Source: Mesocentrotus franciscanus
Taxonomy: Eukaryota; Echinodermata; Echinoidea; Camarodonta; Strongylocentrotidae
NCBI GenBank assembly: GCA_037976565.1
Contig: CP137672.1
Coordinates: 26,934,877 to 26,998,876 of the forward strand
Direction: 5' to 3'
Length of the DNA stretch: 64,000 bases
Positions 55,923-64,000 of the stretch are shown here, piece by piece; positions within the stretch are counted from its first letter, which is position 1, and the number at the start of each line of letters is the position of its first letter. The position numbers and the translations under genes were made by a program. The notes beneath the pieces were generated by a model. It had not been told where the DNA came from. It did no database searches and saw nothing but the letters and a program-made list of their open reading frames with translations.

Positions 55923-56267
55923 GTGAGTAAAAATTTTTTATCTGTACATTTATTGTGTACATTTATCCCCGCTAATAGCACCTATTGAATCATAACTTAA
56001 CTTTATAAAGAAGTGCGCTCTAAATGAACTCATTGTATGATATTCTGTTCTTCATTTTCACGGGGAGCTAATTACAATTAAGCTTAATTAAATACTCAAC
56101 GTTTGGAGGAAACCTTAAATCTACAATTATAGTTTAATGGCAATTAAGTTCGTAATATTTCTCCAATTAAAACCAAAAAATCATCTATTAAATTGGGCAA
56201 AACTATGACAGAACCAATTTTCATGATTAAAAGATTGTATGACTCGTATAATTTTGTATTTTTTCAG

Positions 56268-56339
56268 AAACCTGGCATACAATAATATATCACAAATAGA
56301 GGATTTCAGTTTCCGAGATTTGAACAAATTGATAACACT
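56268..56339 (+). CDS. LRR exon C, unit 1 (intact)
   Basis: 72 bases, acceptor TTTTTTCAG, donor GTAAGT, phase 2-2. It reads NLAYNNISQIEDFSFRDLNK then LIT; units 3 and 4 have LTT. Related to LRR exon 2. Confidence 0.92.
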
Positions 56340-56381
56340 GTAAGTGTCTATATATTACTCTAAAAAGCGTTACGTTCTACT

Positions 56382-56611
56382 CAGGGGCGTCGCTATAGGA
56401 GGGGGTTAGGAGCACTAATTTCTTTATTTTTTGCTCAAGGGGGTGGGGTGGGTGTTGAGTAAAAAAATAGTGCTCACTACTCCCCCTTCCCCCGTTGAGC
56501 AAAAAAAATTAACAAACGTAGTGCTCCTTTCCCCCGCTTATTCGCCGACTAGATCCGCCCCTGTCTACACCCCCCCCCCACCCAACTGAAAAAGGTCTAG
56601 CGACGCCCCTG
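56382..56611. mobile_element. hAT-like MITE in unit 1
   Basis: The 14-base inverted ends CAGGGGCGTCGCTA enclose 230 bases with GTGCTC motifs around poly-A/poly-C runs. Flanks GTTCTACT (left) and CTTCTATT (right) are a likely diverged 8-bp duplication. Unit 2 has the empty site (about 58714-58721). Confidence 0.88.
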
Positions 56612-57039
56612 CTTCTATTTCGCTTAAGTATGTTTTTATATAGAAAATTCATGATAATTATCGGTGAATGAGAAATTAACAAACTGTTCAAATTGAAATC
56701 GTCGTTGATCTTATGCGCTGTGAATCCACTCAAATGTTTTTATATTAAACGATATTTTTGAAGGGGTAACAATATACCACGGAATATAATGATAGTAAAT
56801 AATAGTAATGATAATATATAAACATAATATACAATAGGAATAATCTTAGCACGGATTGAGGATTAAGGATTCAGTAATGTGAGCGAGTATGCATCGAGTG
56901 TGAGGTAGCTTCTTTGCTTCACTATGTTTTTTTTTTAAACTAGAAATGTACTTCTGAAGGGGGAAAAAAAACTCTTAGGAAGACAAATGTGATTGTGAAA
57001 AAGTGGAGAGGTACATATTCATTTGGAGGAAAAAACATA

Positions 57040-57045
57040 AGACGA

Positions 57046-57079
<34 letters not shown>

Positions 57080-57105
57080 AAGAGGGTGACAGGGAAGGAA
57101 GAGAG
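57040..57105. repeat. (GA)n tract (recurs in units)
   Basis: GAGAGAGA tracts at about 57043, 61080 and 63118; a degenerate form is at 59082 in unit 2. Intron sequence. Confidence 0.95.
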
Positions 57106-57408
57106 AATGAAAATCTATTTTAACTAGTTACTGAAAATGTTCTAAAAACAAGTAAATTGGTTACCAAACTTGGTTAACATGCTACCTTGAAGCATTCTTT
57201 TTGTATAAACTTGTCTATAATGTATACTTTTCATATGTTCAGTAAAACCTGCTCTCTCTCTCTCTCTCTCTGTCTGTCTGTATGTCTCTGTCCCTCTCTC
57301 GTTTCCTCTATATCTCTCTTTCTCTCTCCCACTATCTCTAGCTGTCTCTGTATTTACCATTTACTGTATATACATAAAGTTCATTAATTCTCCTTTCTCT
57401 ATCTACAG

Positions 57409-57480
57409 GGATTTGTCTCGCAATGTAATTGAATCATTGTCGAGTGACACCTTTGCCGGTTTGACTAGTCTTACAGATAT
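57409..57480 (+). CDS. LRR exon A, unit 2 (intact)
   Basis: 72 bases, phase 2-2, good splice sites. It reads DLSRNVIESLSSDTFAGLTS then LTD: an Arg replaces the Gly of unit 1. The preceding intron is of the b subtype (TTGAAGCATTCTTTTTG) shared only with unit 5. Confidence 0.9.
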
Positions 57481-57594
57481 GTGAGTTTAATAATTGATAA
57501 TAAAAATATTAATAATAATAATAAAGATAATAACTATAATGATGATGATAATAATAATGATGATAATAGTAACAATGGTAAAAATGATATTAGT

Positions 57595-57858
57595 AGCTGT
57601 CTGTTGCGAAGCGACAATGACCGCCTTCACTTTCATGAAGGCTGCTTGCAAAGGTGGGTAAGTACCGGTAGCTCTTGCAAGTTACTAACGGCACTCTCTC
57701 GGGGAACTGGTGGCAGTTTCACACCGGCGAGGACAAGCCAGGACGGGTGTGAACCACTAGACCCTGCAGGGACTGGTCGAAGGATGTCGGGAGTTCCTTA
57801 TTGTCAATCGACCTCAATGCTGTCACGGTGGCATGGTTTTCTGTTAGGGTTTGCTCCA
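57595..57858. other. GC-richer foreign segment in unit 2
   Basis: This sequence (with GTCTGTTGCGAAGCGACAAT and GGGACTGGTCGAAGGATGTC) is absent from the other units and clearly less AT-rich. It replaces the place where exon B would lie, directly upstream of the MITE copy. The plus-strand frame (57481-57915) has no recognisable domain. It may be a LINE UTR or other repeat; identity unknown. Confidence 0.6.
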
Positions 57859-57861
57859 AAC

Positions 57862-58209
57862 GCAGCAAACGCACGATTTTCGTTGAACATGGAGGCCAAA
57901 AAAAAAAACGCTTAAAAACGGCACGACGGCTGCACGGTCACCACGCCTTCTCCGCGCAACCTTTGCACGGAGGCTGCATGAGCTCCATACGATTACCGTG
58001 CGGAGGCTGCGGAGGCTGTGGAGACTGCACGGCTACTGCATTGAAATTGCACGATTTCCATTCAATCTCCGATCAGCCTCTGTACGGATTTGCCCCGGCC
58101 TGCCCCCGAGGGCCAATACAAGAAATGGCACAATGTTCGTAGATAATGTAAACACAAACATCGTAGCCCGTAGCCTCCTATACGCCCGGGGCAAATGTAA
58201 TCCAGGCAT
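57862..58209 (+). mobile_element. MITE, right part, in unit 2
   Basis: It matches 54928-55139 over its first 214 bases, then continues past GATCA through GCCTCTGTACGGATTTGCCC to the terminal CAAATGTAATCCAGGCAT. The left end is missing, replaced by the foreign segment. Together the two copies define the full element. Confidence 0.8.
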
Positions 58210-58248
58210 TTAATGAAAAACATTCCTTTTTTTTTCTCAGTTTTGTAG

Positions 58249-58320
58249 GAAATTGGCAAATAATGAAATATCTCGGATTAAAGTTTTCACTGTCAGTCAT
58301 TTGAACGAATTGACTAAACT
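58249..58320 (+). pseudogene. LRR exon with destroyed donor, unit 2
   Basis: After TTTTGTAG the sequence reads KLANNEISRIKVFTVSHLNE then LTK in 72 bases, a good LRR. The next bases are TTAAAG instead of GTAAGT, so the donor is lost and reading through meets a stop at once. It is a relative of LRR exon 2 rather than of A, B or C, and probably a dead exon. Confidence 0.75.
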
Positions 58321-58609
58321 TTAAAGCCCCCTCCTCTCCCGTACACTGTATAATCTGACTATACGATCCGATTTTTGAAAATTTGCAATAGCGTTTGATA
58401 TGAACATTCAAAATTCAAAATTCCTAATGATCGATGATTTGAATAGTCATATGATTAATATACCTTAAATTCTACAATATTAGTTTAATGGCGATCAAGT
58501 TCGTTATATTTCTCCAATTAAAAAAAATGCATATATTAAATTGGGCAAAACTATGACAGAACTAATTTTCATGATTGAGAGATTGTGTGTATAATTTGCT
58601 ATCTCGCAG

Positions 58610-58680
58610 AAACCTGTCATACAATAATATATCATGATTGAGGATTTCAATTTTCATGATTTGAACAAACTGACAACACT
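58610..58680 (+). pseudogene. LRR exon C copy, frameshifted, unit 2
   Basis: 71 bases between CTCGCAG and GTAAGT. The sequence follows exon C (NLSYNNIS) but has lost one base and reads TGA directly after ATATCA. It is unlikely to code. Confidence 0.85.
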
Positions 58681-59402
58681 GTAAGTGTCCATAAACTACT
58701 CTAAAAGCGTTACGTTCTACTTCGCTTGAGTAGGTTTTGTTATCCAGAATAATCATAATTATATTAAATGATATTTTTGAAGGAATATTAATATTTCACG
58801 GAATATAATGATAGTGTATAATAGTAACAGATATAATATATAATAGTAAGGATAATATATACACATAATATATAAGAGGAATAATCTATCAGGGATTGAG
58901 GATTGAGAATTCAGTAATTTCAGCGAGTAAATATCAAATGTGTTGTAGCTTCTTCGTTTCACTATGTTTTTTTTTTAAGTAGAAATATACTTCTGAAGGG
59001 ATTTTTTTTTTAAGGAAAACAAATGTGATTACGAAAAAGTGGAGTGGTACATATTTATTTGGTGGGGAAAGAGATGAAAGACGCGAGAAAGAGATAGAAA
59101 AAGAGTGAAAGGGGCAGGAAGAGAGAATGAATATCTATTTTAACTAGTTACTGCAAAAGTTCTAAAAACCAAGTAAGTTGGTTACTAAACTTGGTTAACA
59201 TGCTACCTTGAAGCAATATTTTTGTATAAACTTGTTTATAATGTATACTTTTCATCTGTGCATTCAAACATGCTCTCTCTCTCTATCTCTGTCTCTGTCC
59301 CCTCTCTTTTCCTCTCTATATCTCTATCTCTCTCTCTCTCTCTGTATTTACAATTTACTGTATATACATAACGTTCATTAATTCTCCTTTCTCTATCTAC
59401 AG

Positions 59403-59473
59403 GGATTTGTCTGGCAATGTGATTGAATCATTGTCGAGTGACACCTTGCCGGTTTGACTGGTCTTACAGATAT
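59403..59473 (+). pseudogene. LRR exon A, unit 3 (one-base deletion)
   Basis: 71 bases: the ACCTTTGCC of intact copies is ACCTTGCC here, shifting the frame. Splice sites are unchanged. Skipping this exon would keep the frame, since all neighbours are phase 2-2. Confidence 0.88.
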
Positions 59474-59895
59474 GTGAGTTTAATAATTGATAATAATAAT
59501 AGTAATGATAATGATAATATTAATAACGATAATGATGATGAAGATAATGATCATTAACAATGGTAAAAATGATAATGATATCAATAATAATTAAACTGTC
59601 ATTTCAATATTGCCAGTCATATCATCTTTATAATAATGATGTTAATGTTTTGTCATCTATCATATATTTAGACTGTACACAATTACCAGCTTTCACACAT
59701 TTTACAATTTGTTTTCCACTTAACTTCTAAGGTCACGTTTTATCGTCCACCCTCTCCACCCCGGGCTATCACGCTATTAAGCAAGCGCTTACTGTTATAG
59801 CCCTTCTTCTGCAGAAGAATATTATGCTGCTTCTTTATACACCACTTTTATTTGTGTATGTGTGTGTTATGAACTCTTCTCTTTTTACCTTGCAG

Positions 59896-59967
59896 GGATT
59901 TGTCTCACAATGTTATTAAATCATTGTCAAATGATACCTTTATGGGTTTGACTAGTCTGACAAATAT
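59896..59967 (+). CDS. LRR exon B, unit 3 (intact)
   Basis: 72 bases, phase 2-2, acceptor CCTTGCAG, donor GTGAGT. It reads DLSHNVIKSLSNDTFMGLTS: Asn replaces the Ser of unit 1 and creates an NDT glycosylation site, shared with unit 4. Confidence 0.9.
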
Positions 59968-60313
59968 GTGAGTAAAAATTTTTTTATCTGTACATTTATT
60001 GTGTACATTTATCCCCGCTAATAGCACCTATTGAATCATAACTTAACTTTATAAAGAAGTGCGCTCTAAATGAACTCATTGTATGATATTCTGTTCTTCA
60101 TTTTCACGGGGAGCTAATTACAATTAAGCTTAAATAAATACTCAACGTTTGGAGGAAACCTTAAATCTACAATTATAGTTTAATGGCAATTAAGTTCGTA
60201 ATATTTCTCCAATTAAAACCAAAAAATCATCTATTAAATGGGGCAAAACTATGACAGAACCAATTTTCATGATTAAAAGATTGTATGACTTGTATAAATT
60301 TGTATTTGTTCAG

Positions 60314-60385
60314 AAACCTGGCATACAATAATATATCACAAATAGAGGATTTTAGTTTCCGAGATTTGAACAAATTGACAACACT
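60314..60385 (+). CDS. LRR exon C, unit 3 (intact)
   Basis: 72 bases, phase 2-2, acceptor TTTGTTCAG, donor GTAAGT. It reads as exon C of unit 1, with LTT in place of LIT at the end. Confidence 0.9.
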
Positions 60386-60427
60386 GTAAGTGTCTATATA
60401 TTACTCTAAAAAGCGTTACGTTCTACT

Positions 60428-60646
60428 CAGGGGCGTCGCTATAGGAGGGGGTAGGAGCACTAATTTCTTTATTTTTTGCTCAAGGGGGTGGGGTGGGTGT
60501 TGAGTAAAAAAATAGTGCTCACTACTCCCCTCCCCGTTGAGCAAAAAAAAAAAAAAGTAGTGCTCCTTCCCCCCCCCCCGCTTATTCGCCGACTAGATCC
60601 GCCCCTGTCTACACCCCCAACTGAAAAAGGTCTAGCGACGCCCCTG
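60428..60646. mobile_element. hAT-like MITE in unit 3
   Basis: Same insertion site and ends (CAGGGGCGTCGCTA) as in units 1 and 4; it differs mainly in the length of internal A and C runs. Inherited by duplication, not a separate insertion. Confidence 0.88.
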
Positions 60647-61430
60647 CTTCTATTTCGCTTAAGTATGTTTTTATATAGAAAATTCATGATAATTATCGGT
60701 GAATGAGAAATTAACAAACTGTCCAAATTGAAATCGTCGTTGATCTTATGCGCTGTGTATCCACTCCAATGTTCTTATATTAAACGATATTTTTGAAGGG
60801 GTAACAATATACCACGGAATATAATGATAGTAAATAATAGTAATGATAATATATAAACATAATATACAATAGGAATAATCTTATCACGGATTGAGGATTA
60901 AGGATTCAGTAATGTGAGCGAGTATGCATCGAGTGTGAGGTAGCTTCTTCGCTTCACTATGTTTTTTTTTAAAACTAGAAATGTACTTCTGAAGGGGGAA
61001 AAAAAACTCTTAGGAAGACAAATGTGATTGTGAAAAGTGGAGAGGTACATATTCATTTGGAGGAAAAAACATACGAGACGAGAGAGAGAGAGAGAGAGAT
61101 AGAGAGAGAGAGAGAAAGAGAGAAAGAGGGTGACGGGAAGGAAGAGAGAATGAAAATCTATTTTAACTAGTTACTGCAAAAGTTCTAAAAACCAAGTAAG
61201 TTGGTTACTAAACTTGGTTAACATGCTACCTTGAAGCAATATTTTTGTATAAACTTGTTTATAATGTATACTTTTCATCTGTGCATTCAAACATGCTCTC
61301 TCTCTATCTATGTCTCTGTCCCTCTCTCTTTTCCTCTCTATCTCTCTATCTCTCTCTCTCACTCTGTCTCTGTATTTACAATTTACTGTATATACATAAC
61401 GTTCATTAATTCTCCTTTCTCTATCTACAG

Positions 61431-61501
61431 GGATTTGTCTGGCAATGTGATTGAATCATTGTCGAGTGACACCTTGCCGGTTTGACTGGTCTTACAGATA
61501 T
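61431..61501 (+). pseudogene. LRR exon A, unit 4 (same one-base deletion)
   Basis: 71 bases with the same ACCTTGCC deletion as unit 3, so units 3 and 4 derive from one frameshifted parent. Splice sites are intact. Confidence 0.88.
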
Positions 61502-61923
61502 GTGAGTTTAATAATTGATAATAATAATAGTAATGATAATGATAATATTAATAACGATAATGATGATGAAGATAATGATCATTAACAATGGTAAAAATGA
61601 TAATGATATCAATAATAATTAAACTGTCATTTCAATATTGCCAGTCATATCATCTTTATAATAATGATGTTAATGTTTTGTCATCTATCATATATTTAGA
61701 CTGTACACAATTACCAGCTTTCACACATTTTACAATTTGTTTTCCACTTAACTTCTAAGGTCACGTTTTATCGTCCACCCTCTCCACCCCGGGCTATCAC
61801 GCTATTAAGCAAGCGCTTACTGTTATAGCCCTTCTTCTGCAGAAGAATATTATGCTGCTTCTTTATACACCACTTTTATTTGTGTATGTGTGTGTTATGA
61901 ACTCTTCTCTTTTTACCTTGCAG

Positions 61924-61995
61924 GGATTTGTCTCACAATGTTATTAAATCATTGTCAAATGATACCTTTATGGGTTTGACTAGTCTGACAAATAT
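61924..61995 (+). CDS. LRR exon B, unit 4 (intact)
   Basis: 72 bases, phase 2-2. It carries the same Asn change (SLSNDTF) as unit 3. Good splice sites. Confidence 0.9.
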
Positions 61996-62342
61996 GTGAG
62001 TAAAATTTTTTTTTATCTGTACATTTATTGTATACATTTATCCCCTCTAATAGCACCTATTGAATCATAACTTAACTTTATAAAGAAGTGCGCTGTAAAT
62101 GAACTCATTGTATGATATTCTGTTCTTCATTTTCACAGGGAGCTAATTACAATTAAGCTTAAATAAATACTCAACGTTTGGAGGAAACCTTAAATCTACA
62201 ATTATAGTTTAATGGCAATTAAGTTCGTAATATTTCTCCAATTAAAACCAAAAAATCATATATTAAATGGGGCAAAACTATGACAGAACCAATTTTCATG
62301 ATTAAAAGATTGTATGACTTGTATAATTTTGTATTTTTTCAG

Positions 62343-62414
62343 AAACCTGGCATACAATAATATATCACAAATAGAGGATTTCAGTTTCCGAGATTTGAAC
62401 AAATTGACAACACT
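62343..62414 (+). CDS. LRR exon C, unit 4 (intact)
   Basis: 72 bases, phase 2-2, acceptor TTTTTTCAG, donor GTAAGT. Same reading as unit 3. Confidence 0.9.
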
Positions 62415-62456
62415 GTAAGTGTCTATATATTACTCTAAAAAGCGTTACGTTCTACT

Positions 62457-62669
62457 CAGGGGCGTCGCTATAGGAGGGGGTTAGGAGCACTAATTTCTTT
62501 ATTTTTTGCTCAAGGGGGTGGGGTGGATGTTGAGTAAAAAAATAGTGCTCACTACTCCCTTCCCCGTTGAGCAAAAAAAAAAAAAGTAGTGCTCCTTCCC
62601 CCGCTTATTCGCCGACTATATCCGCCCCTGTCTACACCCCCAACTGAAAAAGGTCTAGCGACGCCCCTG
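62457..62669. mobile_element. hAT-like MITE in unit 4
   Basis: Same site and 14-base ends as units 1 and 3; 213 bases, shorter in its C-run. Confidence 0.88.
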
Positions 62670-63481
62670 CTTCTATTTCGCTTAAGTATGTTTTTATATA
62701 GAAAATTCATGATAATTATCGGCGAATGAGAAATTAACAAACTGTTCAAATTGAAATCTTCGTTGATCTTATGCGCTGTGTATCCACTCCAATGTTCTTA
62801 TATTAAACGATATTTTTGAAGGGGTAACAATATACCACGGAATATAATGATAGTAAATAATAGTAATGATAATATATAAACATAATATACAATAGGAATA
62901 ATCTTATCACGGATTGAGGATTAAGGATTCAGTAATGTGAGCGAGTATGCATCGAGTGTGTATGCATCGAGTGTGAGGTAGCTTCTTCGCTTCACTATGT
63001 TTTTTTTTAAAACTAGAAATGTACTTCTGAAGGGGGAAAAAAACTCTTAGGAAGACAAATGTGATTGTGAAAAGTGGAGAGGTACATATTCATTTGGAGG
63101 AAAAAACATAAGAGACGAGAGAGAGAGAGAGAGATAGATAGAGAGAGAGAGAAAGAGAGGAAGAGGGTGACAGGGGAAGGAAGAGAGAATGAAAATCTAT
63201 TTTAACTAGTTACTGAAAATGTTCTAAAAAACAAGTAAATTGGTTACCAAACTTGGTTAACATGCTACCTTGAAGCATTCTTTTTGTATAAACTTGTCTA
63301 TAATGTATACTTTTCATATGTTCAGTAAAACCTGCTCTCTCTCTCTCTGTCTGTCTGTATGTCTCTGTCCCTCTCTCGTTTCCTCTATATCTCTCTTTCT
63401 CTCTCCCACTATCTCTGTCTCTGTATTTACCATTTACTGTATATACATAAAGTTCATTAATTCTCCTTTCTCTATCTACAG

Positions 63482-63553
63482 GGATTTGTCTGGCAATGTG
63501 ATTGAATCATTGTCGAGTGACACCTTTGCCGGTTTGACTGGTCTTACAGATAT
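63482..63553 (+). CDS. LRR exon A, unit 5 (intact)
   Basis: 72 bases, phase 2-2; the TTT of ACCTTTGCC is present. Protein sequence equals unit 1 (Gly form), although the upstream intron is of the b subtype seen in unit 2. Unit 5 is thus a mosaic. Confidence 0.9.
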
Positions 63554-63976
63554 GTGAGTTTAATAATTGATAATAATAATATTAATGATAATGATAATAT
63601 TAATAACGATAATGATGATGAAGATAATGATCATTAACAATGGTAAAAATGATAATGATATCAATAATAATTAAACTGTCATTTCAATATTGCCAGTCAT
63701 ATCATCTTTATAATAATGATGTTAATGTTTTGTCATCTATCATATATTTAGACTGTACACAATTACCAGCTTTCACACATTTTACAATTTTTTGTCCACT
63801 TAACTTCTAAGGTCACGTTTTATCGTCCACCCTCTCCACCCCGGGCTATCACGCTATTAAGCAAGCGCTTACTGTTATAGCCCTTCTTCTGCAGAAGAAT
63901 ATTATTCTGCTTCTTTATACACCACTTTTATTTGTGTATGTGTGTGTTATGAACTCTTCTCTTTTTTACCTTGCAG

Positions 63977-64000
63977 GGATTTGTCTCACAATGTTATTGA
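63977..64000 (+). CDS. LRR exon B, unit 5 (cut by window end)
   Basis: It starts after TTACCTTGCAG and reads DLSHNVI before the window ends. The last bases (GTTATTGA) differ from the GTTATTAA of units 1, 3 and 4. The gene, including its 7TM exon, should continue beyond. Confidence 0.85.
   Translation, partial: GFVSQCY

Larger units (their letters stand above)
55140..64000 (+). repeat. Tandem array of about 2.03-kb LRR-exon cassettes
   Basis: The landmark CATGCTACCTTGAAGCA lies at 55138, 57178, 59199, 61222 and 63261, giving periods of 2040, 2021, 2023 and 2039. Each regular unit holds a (CT)n tract, exon A, an ATAATGATG tract, exon B, exon C, a hAT-like MITE, and a GA-rich tract. Introns are nearly identical between units, so the amplification is recent. 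Unit 2 is atypical: it lacks exon B and the MITE, and carries foreign sequence. The array runs off the window end. Confidence 0.93.

Noticed and set aside
1..64000. CRISPR arrays, operons, phage or bacterial toxin-antitoxin loci
   Set aside because: All evidence (spliced exons, LINEs, LTR elements, microsatellites, animal receptor domains) is eukaryotic; the regular repeats present are microsatellites, minisatellites or exon cassettes.

Overview
This window is animal genomic DNA: AT-rich, with small exons bounded by GT/AG splice sites, long introns full of transposable elements, many (ATAATG)n-type microsatellites and no bacterial features. The visible protein families are type C leucine-rich-repeat GPCRs of the GRL101/relaxin-receptor kind and HYR (hyalin-repeat) plus EGF modules. 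Together with the transposon mix they suggest a marine invertebrate, most likely a deuterostome such as an echinoderm. Species cannot be read from the sequence.

Layout. (1) 528-about 2040, + strand: the last exon of a type C LGR, with a complete seven-helix domain; the rest of the gene lies upstream of the window. Its C-tail coding segment is followed by three diverged tandem copies. (2) 2.1-4.2 kb: a decayed CR1/jockey-like LINE. (3) 6.5-12.1 kb, - strand: exons of a secreted HYR/EGF protein, mostly phase 1-1, with an in-frame stop in the EGF exon and an apparent frameshift in one HYR half; several small inverted-repeat elements lie among them. (4) 14557-64000, + strand: the 5' part of a second LGR gene. 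It has a signal-peptide exon, two LDLa exons, an LRRNT exon, a first-LRR exon, then 72-nt LRR exons all in phase 2. Its 7TM exon is not in the window.

The introns of this second gene hold LINE remnants (17.0, 22.5, 24.9-27.5 and 34.7-39.1 kb), tRNA-like SINEs, a strand-switching minisatellite (19.3-19.8 kb) and a nest of elements. In the nest, a MITE lies in a hAT-like element (42066-45647), which lies in a Ty3/gypsy retrotransposon (40375-48862). That retrotransposon has nearly identical LTRs, lacks gag and carries a PHD finger between RNase H and integrase.

From 55.1 kb to the window end, about 2.03 kb carrying three LRR exons is repeated in tandem (four full units and part of a fifth). 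Some exon copies are intact and others broken. Since the exons share phase and length, copies can be gained, lost or skipped without disturbing the reading frame. This is the most striking structure here: an LGR ectodomain caught in the act of LRR-cassette amplification. No wholly new biochemical system was recognised.
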